The notes beneath the pieces are model-generated. The model was not told the origin of the DNA. It searched no databases and was given only the letters and a program-made list of their open reading frames with translations. Below are positions 45,878 to 55,948 of a stretch of 64,000 nt of DNA, one piece after another. How positions within the stretch are numbered: position 1 is the first letter of the stretch; each line of letters starts with the position of its first letter. This stretch comes from an uncultured Eubacteriales bacterium (lineage in GTDB: Bacteria > Bacillota > Clostridia > Oscillospirales > CAG-272), in NCBI GenBank assembly GCA_934489945.1, contig CAKSSY010000002.1, positions 1 to 64,000 on the forward strand. Direction: 5' to 3'. Both the position numbers and the translations under genes were made by a program.

Positions 45878-48800
45878 TTACAGATTTTCGTCATCGAGTT
45901 CATCGTCTTCACCAAGACTTTCCTCGTCCAGTAAAAGGTCATCCTCTTTACCGAACAGATCGTCCTCGCCATCGGCATCCTCAATGATGTAGGAATCCTT
46001 AATATCATCGGTTTCGTAGCCCTTGTCAAGATCCTCGGACATATCGAAATCAACCGTCTTGCTGTAAGGCGGAAGTTCGTCGTCGTTGCAAAGTGAGGAG
46101 AGCTGAATTTCGTCGCCGTTCTTATCCAGAACACGGACATCCAGTGCCAAAGCCTGCAATTCCTTCACCAAAACCTTAAAGGACTCGGGAACACCCGGCG
46201 TGGGAATATTCTGACCCTTGATGATTGCCTCATAAGCCTTACGTCTGCCGTTGATATCGTCACTCTTCACCGTCAGAATTTCCTGAAGAGTATAAGCGGC
46301 ACCGTAAGCCTCCAGTGCCCAAACCTCCATCTCACCGAAACGCTGACCGCCGAATTGTGCCTTACCGCCCAAAGGCTGTTGCGTAACAAGAGAGTACGGA
46401 CCGTTGGAACGCGCATGGATCTTGTCGTCAACCAGATGATGGAGTTTGAGATAATACATAATACCGACCGTAACGGGGTTGTCAAAGGGCTCACCGGTAC
46501 GACCGTCGTACAGAATCGTCTTGCCGTTCGGGTTCATCCCCGCCGCTTCCAGACATTCGGAAATATCCTTTTCGGTCGCGCCGTCGAACACGGGAGTCAT
46601 AATCTTCCACCCCAGCTTCTTTGCGGCAATCCCCAAGTGAACCTCAAGCACCTGACCGATATTCATACGGGAAGGCACGCCCAAAGGATTCAGCACGATG
46701 TCCAGCGGTGTACCGTCTGGCAGGAAAGGCATATCCTCGGGAGGCAGAATACGGGAAACGACACCTTTATTACCGTGACGACCTGCCATTTTGTCGCCGA
46801 CGGAAATTTTACGTTTCTGTGCCAGATAAATACGAACCTGTTTGTTGACACCGGCGGGAAGATCGTCTCCCTGCTCGTGCGAGAACACCTTGACATCGAC
46901 AACAATACCCGATTCGCCGTGCGGAACACGCAATGAGGTATCTCTGACCTCTCTTGCCTTTTCACCGAAGATAGCGCGAAGCAGTCTTTCCTCGGCAGTC
47001 AGCTCGGTTTCGCCCTTCGGTGTAATCTTACCGACAAGAATATCGCCGGCGCGAACCTCGGTTCCCTTCTTGACAATACCGTCGGCATTCAGATCCTTCA
47101 GCGCATCCTCACCGACGTTCGGGATTTCACGCGTAATCTCCTCCGGTCCGAGTTTCGTATCGCGCGCCTCAAGCGGATAAACTTCAATATGAAGCGATGT
47201 ATACACATCATCGCGGACAAGTCTCTCATTCAGAAGGACAGCATCCTCGTAGTTGTAGCCTTCCCATGTCATGAAGCCGATCAACGCATTTTTACCGAGC
47301 GAAAGTTCACCGTTCGAGGTTGCAGGACCGTCAGCAATGACGTCCTTGACCTCCACCCTGTCGCCGCGATTCACAACCGGTCTCTGATTAAAACAGGTGC
47401 CCTGGTTGGTGCGTTTGAACTTTATCATATCGTAAATGTCTTTGTGACCGTCGTCACAGGCAACAATGATCTTATCGGCATCGACGCGCTCCACAACGCC
47501 AGCGTTCTTGGCAGTAACCACGACTCCGGAGTCCACGGCAGCGTTGTACTCCATACCGGTTCCGACGATCGGAGATTCGGTAACCATAAGCGGCACAGCC
47601 TGCTTCTGCATATTGGAACCCATCAGAGCACGCGAGTTGTCGTCGTTTTCCAGGAACGGAATCATCGCCGTAGCAACCGAAACCACCATCTTGGGCGAAA
47701 CATCCATATAGTCCACCCGGTCAGCATCCACTTCCACAATCTCCGCCTTGTCGCGGGCAGTAACGCGCTTCTTGACGAAACGTCCGTTTTCGTCAAGCGG
47801 TTCGTTCGCCTGTGCGACAATATAGTTGTCCTCTACATCGGCAGTCATGTACTCAATTTCGTCGGTAACGATACCGGTAGCCTTGTCAACCTTGCGGTAG
47901 GGTGCCTCAATAAAGCCGTAATCGCTGATACGGGCATACGTGGTCAGATAAGAGATCAGACCGATGTTCGGACCTTCGGGAGTCTCAATAGGACACATTC
48001 TGCCGTAGTGCGTATAATGAACGTCACGGACATCGAAGGAAGCACGGTCACGCGAAAGACCGCCGGGACCGAGTGCCGAAAGACGTCTCTTGTGCGTCAG
48101 TTCGGCAAGCGGGTTATTCTGATCCATAAACTGCGAAAGCTGGGAGGAGCCGAAGAATTCACGTACAACCGTAACAACGGGACGAATATTGATCAACGCC
48201 TGCGGAGTCAGCTTTTCATTGTCCTGCGTGGTCATTCTTTCCTTAATAATCTTATCCATTCTCGAGAAACCGATGCGGAGCTGGTTCTGAAGCTGCTCGC
48301 CGACACTGCGGATACGACGGTTTCCGAGATGGTCGATATCGTCCACACGACCGACATCGTGTGTCAGATTGAACAGATAGTTGATGGATGCAAAAATATC
48401 ATCCTTGGTAATGTGTTTGGGGCAAAGTTCGGCAATGCGTTCCCTGCACTTTTCCTTGATGGCGTCAATATCTCCGCCGCACTCTTCGGCGATAGCGAGA
48501 ATCACGGGTGTGCTGACACGCTCGGTAATTCCGATATCACGAAGGTCGGTACCGATAACATACTCAGGTTCCACCGTGTTGTTGGAAATCACCTTGATTA
48601 CCTTTTCGTTATCCAGAACCAGTTCAACTTCGTTGACGGCGGCATGCTCCATCGCGAGAGCCTCGTCCTTGCCGATCACGGTTCCCGCCTCAAACAGCAC
48701 CTCACCCGTCATGGGGTTCACAACAGGAGATGCCAGTCTGTGTCCGACAACGCGGTCGGACAGTGCCATCTTCTTATCAAATTTATAACGACCTACCGGT

Positions 48801-49687
48801 GCGATATCGTAGCGTCTGGAGTCAAAGAAATAGTTGGAAAGCAACGTATGAGCCGATTCAACCAGCGGCGGCTCGCCGGGACGCAACTTCTTGTAAATTT
48901 CTTTAAGAGCCTCAATGGCAATTTCGTCGCGATTACGGGCAGCAAGTTCTTCACACTCATCCTTTTCAAAGGTGGCAACGAGTTTTTCCTCTTCACCGAA
49001 TATTTTATACACATCTTCTTTGGTCTCGATGGTAGACTTATACTCGGTGTTTTTCCCCTTGATAACGCCACCGACAGGCTCCACGCCGAGGGCGCGAATC
49101 AACATCGTAACCGGAACCTTACGGTTCTTGTCAATACGGACATATGTCACACCGTTAATATCGATCTCAAATTCAAGCCATGCACCGCGATAAGGAATAA
49201 CCTGAGAGGAGTATACCTTTTTGCCGGACTTGTCAAAAGCGGAGGCGTAATACATTCCGGGGGAACGCGCGATCTGGGAGACAATGACACGTTCAGCACC
49301 GTTAATAACGAACGTACCCGTCTCGGTCATGATCGGAAATTCGCCCATGAAGATGTCGGTCTGCTTGACCTCACCCGTCTGTTTGTTGGTCAGTCTGACA
49401 TTGACCTTGAGGGGGGCGGCGTAGTTGGCTTCTCTGTCCTTGCACTCCTCAACGGAATACTTGGGTTTGGAATCCAGTGAGTATGAGAGAAATTCAATCG
49501 AAAGATTTCCGGAAAAATCCGTGATGGGAGAGACCTCGTGAAGGACCTCATCCAATCCCTTTTCAAGAAGCCACTTAAACGACTTGGTCTGAATCTCGAC
49601 AAGATTCGGAAGCTCAAGCGTATTACGGGTCTTTGAAAAGCTCATTCTCACGTTTTTGCCAAGCCTTTGCTCTTTAACATTGACCAT
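45878..49687 (-). CDS. rpoB: DNA-directed RNA polymerase beta subunit
   Basis: 1269 residues from ATG at 49687 (GGAGTGA upstream); longer in-frame starts lie in the leader. The rifampicin region shows [20 protein letters not shown] and [14 protein letters not shown] with wild-type residues. [21 protein letters not shown] ([19 protein letters not shown]) and [13 protein letters not shown] are conserved. The C-terminus has an acidic extension of about 60 residues rich in Asp and Glu ([17 protein letters not shown]). No rplJ or rplL gene precedes it; the upstream gene is rpsT, divergent. Confidence 0.99.
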   Translation of the reverse strand: MVNVKEQRLGKNVRMSFSKTRNTLELPNLVEIQTKSFKWLLEKGLDEVLHEVSPITDFSGNLSIEFLSYSLDSKPKYSVEECKDREANYAAPLKVNVRLTNKQTGEVKQTDIFMGEFPIMTETGTFVINGAERVIVSQIARSPGMYYASAFDKSGKKVYSSQVIPYRGAWLEFEIDINGVTYVRIDKNRKVPVTMLIRALGVEPVGGVIKGKNTEYKSTIETKEDVYKIFGEEEKLVATFEKDECEELAARNRDEIAIEALKEIYKKLRPGEPPLVESAHTLLSNYFFDSRRYDIAPVGRYKFDKKMALSDRVVGHRLASPVVNPMTGEVLFEAGTVIGKDEALAMEHAAVNEVELVLDNEKVIKVISNNTVEPEYVIGTDLRDIGITERVSTPVILAIAEECGGDIDAIKEKCRERIAELCPKHITKDDIFASINYLFNLTHDVGRVDDIDHLGNRRIRSVGEQLQNQLRIGFSRMDKIIKERMTTQDNEKLTPQALINIRPVVTVVREFFGSSQLSQFMDQNNPLAELTHKRRLSALGPGGLSRDRASFDVRDVHYTHYGRMCPIETPEGPNIGLISYLTTYARISDYGFIEAPYRKVDKATGIVTDEIEYMTADVEDNYIVAQANEPLDENGRFVKKRVTARDKAEIVEVDADRVDYMDVSPKMVVSVATAMIPFLENDDNSRALMGSNMQKQAVPLMVTESPIVGTGMEYNAAVDSGVVVTAKNAGVVERVDADKIIVACDDGHKDIYDMIKFKRTNQGTCFNQRPVVNRGDRVEVKDVIADGPATSNGELSLGKNALIGFMTWEGYNYEDAVLLNERLVRDDVYTSLHIEVYPLEARDTKLGPEEITREIPNVGEDALKDLNADGIVKKGTEVRAGDILVGKITPKGETELTAEERLLRAIFGEKAREVRDTSLRVPHGESGIVVDVKVFSHEQGDDLPAGVNKQVRIYLAQKRKISVGDKMAGRHGNKGVVSRILPPEDMPFLPDGTPLDIVLNPLGVPSRMNIGQVLEVHLGIAAKKLGWKIMTPVFDGATEKDISECLEAAGMNPNGKTILYDGRTGEPFDNPVTVGIMYYLKLHHLVDDKIHARSNGPYSLVTQQPLGGKAQFGGQRFGEMEVWALEAYGAAYTLQEILTVKSDDINGRRKAYEAIIKGQNIPTPGVPESFKVLVKELQALALDVRVLDKNGDEIQLSSLCNDDELPPYSKTVDFDMSEDLDKGYETDDIKDSYIIEDADGEDDLFGKEDDLLLDEESLGEDDELDDENL

Positions 49688-49838
49688 TAAAACTATCACT
49701 CCATTCAAAGTAGTAATTTCCCGTGCGAGAGAAATTCCAAGGCTACCTTTTCTTCCGGCATGCACACACCGGAAAAGACCTGTTGCCATTTCGGTTCTTT
49801 GTCGGCAGGCAGAAATAGCAATTATAATGCAGTTTATT

Positions 49839-49867
49839 ATTTTACCATAGAAAGCAGAGCTTGTCAA
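49839..49867 (-). promoter_or_regulatory. promoter of rpoB-rpoC
   Basis: Minus-strand TTGACA (49867-49862), 17-bp spacer and TAAAAT (49844-49839) with TGG before it. The leader to rpoB is about 145 nt. The rest of the gap to the rpsT promoter (49868-50000) holds only a 9-bp hairpin at 49893-49922. Confidence 0.88.
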
Positions 49868-50000
49868 GGGATTTTGCTAAATAATTCCCGTTTTCCGAAA
49901 AAATAATTTCCTGTTTTCGGAAAAATCCGCGCCAAAAATGGTTTTTTTACGTGCCCCGGCATACATTCCAAAAAAAAAGAAACTTTTTTCAAAAAAACTC

Positions 50001-50029
50001 TTGCAAAATCCATTCGGATATGGTATAGT
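50001..50029 (+). promoter_or_regulatory. promoter of rpsT
   Basis: TTGCAA (50001-50006), 17-bp spacer and TATAGT (50024-50029) with TGG before it (extended -10). The leader is about 75 nt. Confidence 0.8.
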
Positions 50030-50111
50030 ATACCGGTATGGACGAATACAGCGGCACACCCTCTCAGGTGTCGTTGTTTGGACTATTTTGAAAAGAGGGA
50101 GATGAAAACAC

Positions 50112-50375
50112 ATGCCGAATATCAAAAGCGCGAAGAAACGCGTAAAAGTCACGGAAGCCAAAACCCTTCGTAATAAGATGTTCCGTTCTCAGCTCAAGAC
50201 AGACATCAAGAAATACGAAGCCGCATTGGCAGCAGGGGATAATGAGCTTGCAAAAGCCTCTTATCTGGAAGCTGTCAAGAAAATTGACCGTGCTTGTGCA
50301 CGCGGTCTTATGCACAAAAATACCGCCGCGCACAAGAAGAGTCAGTTTACCAAGAAGCTCAACGCCATGGCGTGA
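50112..50375 (+). CDS. rpsT: 30S ribosomal protein S20
   Basis: 87 residues, very basic, beginning MPNIKSAKKRVKVTEA and containing IDRACARGLMHKNTAAHKKS, both S20 hallmarks. It binds 16S rRNA in the 30S body. GAGGGAGATG lies upstream. Single-gene unit with its own promoter and terminator. Confidence 0.98.
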   Translation: MPNIKSAKKRVKVTEAKTLRNKMFRSQLKTDIKKYEAALAAGDNELAKASYLEAVKKIDRACARGLMHKNTAAHKKSQFTKKLNAMA

Positions 50376-50382
50376 GCCTCCG

Positions 50383-50423
50383 AAAATAAACCGCCCGTTT
50401 TCAACGGGCGGTTTATTTTTTTG
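50383..50423 (+). terminator. terminator of rpsT
   Basis: A 16-bp perfect stem (AAATAAACCGCCCGTT with AACGGGCGGTTTATTT) running into seven T. Confidence 0.95.
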
Positions 50424-50445
50424 AAAAAATGTACTTTTAATCGGC

Positions 50446-51522
50446 TCAGCCTTGTATATAAGCCTCCCGCCCGCTTTCCGCCGAACGGTAGAAAGCCTCC
50501 AGAATGGCGGAGACCGCGATTGTCTCGGCAGGCTTTACAATCGGATTCTCACGACCCGTCAGCACTTCCCGCAGATTCCGCACAAGATGAATGTGACCCG
50601 GAAAATGACTGTCGGGATACGCCTCAGGAAGAGGAGGCAATTCGCAGTCAGTATTTACGCCGCTGTAGAGCCGGCAGGACGGCAAGGAAATGCCGATATG
50701 ACGGTTCACAAGGGTAATGTCCGATGCCTCCGGCAGATTCGTCGCCCACGCGACCTTGAAATTCATTATCGCCCCGTCCGAAAACCGAACGGTTCCGGCA
50801 CCGAAATCCTCCACATCCATTTCTTCGGGATGAAACTTGGCGATGCTGTCCACGTGACCGGTAAGCGCACCGCTCGCCACAAGGTCACCCAGTTCCCCCG
50901 GATGATTCCGCTTTGTGCTTGCCAGAACCGAAACGGGATCGGTTCTGCCGGAAAGCCAGATGGCGGCATCCAGCATATGAACGCCGATGTCAAGAAAGGC
51001 ACCGCCTCCCGACACCGCTTTCTTGTGAAAAGAACCCCAAAACGGAATTCCGCGTCTGCGGATACGCGACAGTTCCATATAATAGAAATCGTTCTCTCCG
51101 TGTTCTTCGATGTATTTTTTTGCCGCCAGACGGTCGGGTGTAAAACGCATACTCTGACAAGCCATCAAAACTTTTCCCTGCCGCGCGGCAAAATCGAACA
51201 TTTCGCGTGCGTCCGCCACCGTCATGGCAAGCGGTTTTTCGCAAAGAACGTTTGCTCCGCTGGAAAGTGCCAACATGGTATATTCCTTGTGAAAGCGGTT
51301 AGGGACACAGACCGAAACCACATCGGGAGAAAGCTCGCGAAGCATCACACCGGCATCCGTGTACCAGTGCGGGATTCCGTTTTTTGCCGCCGTGCTTTCC
51401 GCCGCCGCGGCAGAAATATCCGAAACACCGACAATTTCAAAATCTCCGGGAAAAGTACGGTACGCCGGAATGTGCGCGGCATTGGCAATCATACCGCAGC
51501 TGATAATACAAACACGCAACAT
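50446..51522 (-). CDS. Gfo/Idh/MocA family oxidoreductase (A)
   Basis: 358 residues from ATG at 51522 behind GGGGAGG; a GTG at 51528 overlapping the previous stop is possible. An N-terminal NAD(P) Rossmann domain (IISCGMIANAAHIPAY, a variant of GxGxxA) carries LCEKPLAMT near 95; its lysine is usual in catalysis. The C-terminal domain has GGGAFLDIGVHMLDAAIWL. It probably oxidises or reduces a sugar, sugar acid or cyclitol. It resembles the truncated gene at the right end of the window, including an EAFYRSAESGRE tail. Last gene of the four-gene leftward operon. Confidence 0.92.
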   Translation of the reverse strand: MLRVCIISCGMIANAAHIPAYRTFPGDFEIVGVSDISAAAAESTAAKNGIPHWYTDAGVMLRELSPDVVSVCVPNRFHKEYTMLALSSGANVLCEKPLAMTVADAREMFDFAARQGKVLMACQSMRFTPDRLAAKKYIEEHGENDFYYMELSRIRRRGIPFWGSFHKKAVSGGGAFLDIGVHMLDAAIWLSGRTDPVSVLASTKRNHPGELGDLVASGALTGHVDSIAKFHPEEMDVEDFGAGTVRFSDGAIMNFKVAWATNLPEASDITLVNRHIGISLPSCRLYSGVNTDCELPPLPEAYPDSHFPGHIHLVRNLREVLTGRENPIVKPAETIAVSAILEAFYRSAESGREAYIQG

Positions 51523-51524
51523 CC

Positions 51525-52301
51525 TCACACCTCCCCAAGAAACCCGAAGGTTTCGGCATCCGGCACAGTGGCGCGGTATTCCAACCCGAAATAACCGTCA
51601 TAGCCGGTTTTCAGGATTTCACGCAAAATCGACGGATAATTGACGCATCCTGTTCCCGGCTCGTGTCTGCCCGGACAGTCTGCAATGTGAAAATGTCCGA
51701 TCCGTCCGATCTTCTCGCGGACAAGGGCAAGATCAAAGTCTCCCGTCATGTGTTGATGGTAAATATCATATAACATTTTTACGTTCGGACTGTTCACATC
51801 GTCAAGGATTCTGAAAAGGCGTGCCGCCTCCGGCATGAAATAATTCTTCCTGTCGGTAGCGTTGAGCGGTTCCACAATCAAAGTAATTCCTTCCGCCTCG
51901 GCATAGGGAGCGACAAAAGACAGGCAATCACGGACATTTTCCTCCTGCCTCTCCCTGTCCGGCTCCTCCAAGGTTTCTCCGATAAGAACAATCATCGCCG
52001 CAGCACCGAGTTTATGATAAACCGGCGCGCTCTCCTGCAAAGCGGTAAGCAAATCTTTCTTCCGCCCCGCGTTCAGAATCCCGCGTGAAAGATCATACGA
52101 CAGCGTTTCGTCCCGACTGTCGATATTGAATACCGACAGCTTCATTTCGTTTTCGTTCAGAAGTGTCGTCACACGGTCGATGTCTTTGTTCGTCCACTTC
52201 CAGAACTCCACGGCATCCATACCACAGGCATGCGCCGCGCCGATACGATCCTCAAATGCCATATCGGCGAACATCATGTCAATGCAAGTGCTGATTTTCA
52301 T
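51525..52301 (-). CDS. hydroxypyruvate isomerase-like TIM-barrel protein
   Basis: 258 residues, xylose isomerase-like (AP endonuclease 2) barrel. Metal-site and family segments are GMDAVEFWKW, LIVEPLN (Glu), MLYDIYHQ (Asp/His), HFHIADCPGRHEPGTG and YFGLEYR (Glu). These are closest to the hydroxypyruvate isomerase/OtnI group. It likely isomerises a 2- or 3-keto sugar product of the neighbouring dehydrogenases. It overlaps the upstream dehydrogenase by four bases. Confidence 0.9.
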   Translation of the reverse strand: MKISTCIDMMFADMAFEDRIGAAHACGMDAVEFWKWTNKDIDRVTTLLNENEMKLSVFNIDSRDETLSYDLSRGILNAGRKKDLLTALQESAPVYHKLGAAAMIVLIGETLEEPDRERQEENVRDCLSFVAPYAEAEGITLIVEPLNATDRKNYFMPEAARLFRILDDVNSPNVKMLYDIYHQHMTGDFDLALVREKIGRIGHFHIADCPGRHEPGTGCVNYPSILREILKTGYDGYFGLEYRATVPDAETFGFLGEV

Positions 52302-53572
52302 TGATCTTCCTCGTAATAATCTTTCTTTGTGATAACAAGACGCTCAAAACTGTCCGGTGCGTCGCCGAAATCCGGAACCTCAAGCGGTTCGCCGTCACGC
52401 AGTGCCGATTCGTGTGCCATAAGTCCCGGAATCATGTAACGTGCCGCATCCCATGCGTTGTTCGGAGGCAGTTTGTCTTCCACCACGGCACGGACAAAAT
52501 CGTCTACCAAAAAAGGATGCGTAAACTGATGCCACGGTGCCTTTGTCTCGCGCAATTTTTTCGGAAGGCGCGAAAGATCCTGAATCGGCGAAGGACTGTT
52601 GACATATTTCGGATTGATCGGATCGGTCGTGTTGTTCATGATGCCGGCGTGCTTGTCATGAACGTAACGGACGGAGTTTATCAATTCGTCAAGATACTCA
52701 ATGTACGGTGTCTCACCGGACGCCCTGCCGCGCTGATAGGTATGCTGAAGTGCACTGCACTCATAGGATCCCATGTCGCCGTAAAGGCAGGTAATATAAG
52801 AGGAAGGTTTGTTGATACCGACACGGCGGAATTCGTTGATACGCGCCACACCGCCGCCCGACATCCGGAAGATTGCCGTTTCATTGGAGAAAGGATTGTC
52901 CCAGAAATTTTTTCCTTCACCGTAAACACCGTCGTCGTGAAAATCACGCATCCCGAAGCAGGTGACTTTGGTTGCGTGTTCTCCGATGGCGGAAAACAGC
53001 ATGGAAACCGAATGTGTGGGATAGAACATCGGCGGAATTCCCGCGGCACGTTGCCAGTGTTCGCCACCGCTCCGCTTGAAATCCACAGACATTTCGTACA
53101 TATCGTGATAATACTGCGACTCTCCGTATACAAACTTTCCGAAGCCGCCCTCCGCATATTTCTGACGACAGTAAATAGCACAAGGATAGTAATAACAGGT
53201 CTCGCCCATCATATAGACGCGCCCCGAACGCTTTACGGCATCAATAATTTCGCCGATCTCCTCCACGGTGCAGGCAATCGGCACCGCGCTGTAAACATTC
53301 TTTCCCGCTTCCAGTGCTTTCAGAACCATCGGACCGTGCAAATGGCGTTGTGTAAAAATCGCAATACAGTCAATGTCCTTACCGTTTTCGATTGCATCCT
53401 CGAAGGAGGTAAAATACCGCTTGATACCGTGTTTTTCACAGGCTTCCGTAATTCGTTCCGGAACAATGTCGGCAACCGAAACCTCTCCGACATCCGGATG
53501 ATCCCGGAACAGTTCGATAAAATCGTCGGAAAAGGCACCCAATCCGACCACACAGACCTTCAGTTTTTTCAT
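52298..53572 (-). CDS. Gfo/Idh/MocA family oxidoreductase (B)
   Basis: 424 residues from ATG at 53572 with AAGGGAGAT upstream. The Rossmann motif is VVGLGAFSDDFIELF. In place of EKPxA it reads YSAVPIACTVEEIGEI, so the usual EKP lysine is absent. YYYPCAIYCRQKY and MSGGGVARINEFRRVG follow. It is closely similar over its length to the next gene upstream, a tandem duplication. Substrate unknown; related proteins are often glycoside or inositol-type dehydrogenases. Confidence 0.92.
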   Translation of the reverse strand: MKKLKVCVVGLGAFSDDFIELFRDHPDVGEVSVADIVPERITEACEKHGIKRYFTSFEDAIENGKDIDCIAIFTQRHLHGPMVLKALEAGKNVYSAVPIACTVEEIGEIIDAVKRSGRVYMMGETCYYYPCAIYCRQKYAEGGFGKFVYGESQYYHDMYEMSVDFKRSGGEHWQRAAGIPPMFYPTHSVSMLFSAIGEHATKVTCFGMRDFHDDGVYGEGKNFWDNPFSNETAIFRMSGGGVARINEFRRVGINKPSSYITCLYGDMGSYECSALQHTYQRGRASGETPYIEYLDELINSVRYVHDKHAGIMNNTTDPINPKYVNSPSPIQDLSRLPKKLRETKAPWHQFTHPFLVDDFVRAVVEDKLPPNNAWDAARYMIPGLMAHESALRDGEPLEVPDFGDAPDSFERLVITKKDYYEEDQ

Positions 53573-53585
53573 CGTATCATCTCCC

Positions 53586-54869
53586 TTATTCTTCGTAATA
53601 ATCTTTCTCGGTATAGGTAAGCCGTTCCCATGACGACGGCGCGTCTCCAAAATCCGGAATGTCCATAAGGATTCCGCCCCGAAGAGCCGATTCGTGCGCT
53701 ACAAGCCCCGGAATCATGTAACGTGCCGAATCCCATGCGTTGTTCGGAGGCAACTTTTCCTCCATGACCGCACGGATGAAATCGTCCACCAGAAAAGGAT
53801 GGGAATTGAAATGCGAAAACGGCGCGATATCACGGAACCCCTTCGGCAGACGGCTCTTGTCCTGAACCGGAGAGAACCCTTTGATATACCGTATCGAAAT
53901 AGGATCGCTGGACCAATCGATCTTTCCCGCCCTTTTGTCGGCAATGTAGTCGTCACAATTTACAAATTCGTCGAGATATTCGATGTGCGGTTTCTTGTCC
54001 TCACCCATCTTGACGGCGGAAACGCCGCGCTGAAAGGTGTGTTGCGTCACACTGCACTCATAGGCACCCTTGTCCCCGTAAAACGCCGTGATGTAAGAAG
54101 ACGGCTTGTTGATGCCGACCCGGCGGAATTCGTTGATCCGCACTACACCGCCACCCGACATCCGGAAGATTGCCGTCTCGTTGGAGAAGGGATTGTCCCA
54201 GTTGTTTTTGCCGACACCGAAAATGTCGTCGGTATGAAAATTGTCATCCAGTCCCATACAGGAAACCTTGGTAGCATACTCATCAATTGCCGAAAACACC
54301 ATGGAAATGGAGTGCGTGGGATAGAACATCGGCGGAATCCCCGCCACACGTTGCCAATGTTCACCACCGCTACGGCTGAACGAACTGTACATTTCGGAAA
54401 TGTCGTGATAATACTGCGCCTCGGCGTACACGAATTTTCCAAAACCGCCCTCCCGGTATTTTTCACGGCAATAGATGGCACAGGGATAATAATAACAGGT
54501 TTCGCCCATCATATAGACAAGTCCCGTTTTCTTTACCTTTTCAATAATCTCCCCGATTTCTTCAATCGTGCAGGCGATCGGCACGGCACTGTAGACATTC
54601 TTGCCCGCGTCAAGTGCCTGCAACACCATCGGTCCATGAAGATGACGCTGCGTAAAAATTCCGATGCAATTGAGGTCTTTTCCTTCTTTCAACATCTCGT
54701 CAAGCGAATGGTAAAGACGACTTACGCCGTGCTTTGCGCCGCTCTCGGTCAGTCTGCCATCATCCAGATCGGCAATTGCGAGTTCTTCCACATCTGGATG
54801 TTCGTGAAACAGCCGGATAAAATCATCCGAAAAGTTTCCCGCCCCCACAATTCCCATACGCGCTTTCAT
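53586..54869 (-). CDS. Gfo/Idh/MocA family oxidoreductase (C), paralogue of B
   Basis: 427 residues from ATG at 54869 (AAGGAGA 8 nt upstream); an in-frame ATG at 54896 is less well placed. IVGAGNFSDDFIRLF, YSAVPIACTIEEIGEI, GETCYYYPCAIYC and NPFSNETAIFRMSGGGVVRINEFRRVG are shared with B. It also lacks EKPxA. First gene of the leftward operon, 13 bp before B, with an AraC regulator divergent to it. Confidence 0.92.
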   Translation of the reverse strand: MKARMGIVGAGNFSDDFIRLFHEHPDVEELAIADLDDGRLTESGAKHGVSRLYHSLDEMLKEGKDLNCIGIFTQRHLHGPMVLQALDAGKNVYSAVPIACTIEEIGEIIEKVKKTGLVYMMGETCYYYPCAIYCREKYREGGFGKFVYAEAQYYHDISEMYSSFSRSGGEHWQRVAGIPPMFYPTHSISMVFSAIDEYATKVSCMGLDDNFHTDDIFGVGKNNWDNPFSNETAIFRMSGGGVVRINEFRRVGINKPSSYITAFYGDKGAYECSVTQHTFQRGVSAVKMGEDKKPHIEYLDEFVNCDDYIADKRAGKIDWSSDPISIRYIKGFSPVQDKSRLPKGFRDIAPFSHFNSHPFLVDDFIRAVMEEKLPPNNAWDSARYMIPGLVAHESALRGGILMDIPDFGDAPSSWERLTYTEKDYYEE

Positions 54870-54894
54870 TCTCCGATTCTCCTTGTTTTTCTTC

Positions 54895-54923
54895 ATTGTA
54901 CCACGTCCCGTCACATCCTGCAA
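54895..54923 (-). promoter_or_regulatory. promoter of the Gfo/Idh/MocA-isomerase operon
   Basis: Minus-strand TTGCAG (54923-54918), 17-bp spacer and TACAAT (54900-54895) with TGG before it. Between this and the AraC promoter the octamer ATAACAAA is repeated at 54929-54936 and 54944-54951, possible AraC contacts. Confidence 0.75.
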
Positions 54924-54965
54924 GCAGGATAACAAACTTTTCTATAACAAAATAAACTTTTTTTC

Positions 54966-54994
54966 TTGTAAAATGCGTTTTTCCGTGATATAAT
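54966..54994 (+). promoter_or_regulatory. promoter of the AraC gene
   Basis: TTGTAA (54966-54971), 17-bp spacer and TATAAT (54989-54994) with TGA before it (extended -10). Confidence 0.82.
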
Positions 54995-55022
54995 TATAAA
55001 AAAAGAGACAAGGAGAAAAACC

Positions 55023-55865
55023 ATGGAACTGCGGGACCTCAATCCCTGCCTGCGTTTCGTACAAAAACGCTCGGTCACGGTATCTTATAAAGAAAACGTA
55101 TATGCCTATGACTTCCGTTTGTTTTATCTCCTTTCGGGGCGGCTTGATATCAAGGTGGAGGACAAAATGTATATGCTGTCGCCCGATCAGGTGCTTTTTA
55201 TTCCTCCTGCCATTCCGTATCGCGTCTACGCATCGGAGGAAAACGAATTCATCATTCTGAATTTCGATATGACCCAGAAATATGCTGCCACATCATCCAT
55301 CACCCCCGACTACGCAAAGTATTTTGATGCCCGACACGTCATCAATCCCGAAACCGTCTCCGAGCTTTCCGTCACAACCCTGTTTGAAACACCTGACAGT
55401 GCACGGGAAGAAATCAATGCCCTGCATAATTGTTGGCTCGAGGAAATCCTGTATTATAAGGAAGAAAGCGACACGCGGTTGAAGTTGCTTCTGTTGTCAC
55501 TCCTTGCTGCCAAACAATCCTCCTCGCCCAGCCACCCTCACATCGTGAATCGAATCCTCCGGTATATCGGCGACCATTATCGGGAGCCGCTTACGGCGGA
55601 GAGACTCGCACGGGAATTTCTTTACCACCCCAATCACCTCGGACGCGTTTTCCGTGAAGCAACCGGTGTCAGTCTGCATCGGTATGTCATAGACTGCCGC
55701 TTGCGGGAAGCGAAGGAGCTGCTTTCGACCACCGATAAAAGTATCGAAACCATCGCGCAACAGACAGGCTTTGAATCTCCGTCCTATTTCTCCAAATATT
55801 TCCGCCAAAAAACCGGTGTCTCCCCGTTCGCCTACCGGGAGAGCCATAAAAAATGGTTGTTCTGA
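55023..55865 (+). CDS. AraC family transcriptional regulator (cupin sensor)
   Basis: 280 residues. The N-terminal cupin (about 25-100, YLLSGRLDIKVEDKMYMLSP...VLFIPPAIPYRVY) should bind a sugar-like ligand. The C-terminal AraC domain (about 175-278) has LAREFLYHPNHLGRVFREATG and IAQQTGFESPSYFSKYFRQKTG. AAGGAGAAAAACC lies before the ATG. It is divergent from the operon of three dehydrogenases and an isomerase, its probable target. Confidence 0.93.
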   Translation: MELRDLNPCLRFVQKRSVTVSYKENVYAYDFRLFYLLSGRLDIKVEDKMYMLSPDQVLFIPPAIPYRVYASEENEFIILNFDMTQKYAATSSITPDYAKYFDARHVINPETVSELSVTTLFETPDSAREEINALHNCWLEEILYYKEESDTRLKLLLLSLLAAKQSSSPSHPHIVNRILRYIGDHYREPLTAERLAREFLYHPNHLGRVFREATGVSLHRYVIDCRLREAKELLSTTDKSIETIAQQTGFESPSYFSKYFRQKTGVSPFAYRESHKKWLF

Positions 55866-55871
55866 CCGCTC

Positions 55872-55900
55872 TTGCAATCGGTTGTGGATTGTGGTATAAT
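55872..55900 (+). promoter_or_regulatory. promoter of the rlmI-larA-methyltransferase operon
   Basis: TTGCAA (55872-55877), 17-bp spacer and TATAAT (55895-55900) with TGG before it. Confidence 0.88.
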
Positions 55901-55948
55901 AAGGAAATGAAAATTCGCCGCAGATGCGGCTGTTGAAAAGAGATCACT

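Noticed and set aside
43757..45934. 725-codon plus-strand frame over rpoC
   Set aside because: Shadow of rpoC; no start signal and no recognisable protein.
47189..49480. 763-codon plus-strand frame over rpoB
   Set aside because: Shadow of rpoB for the same reasons.
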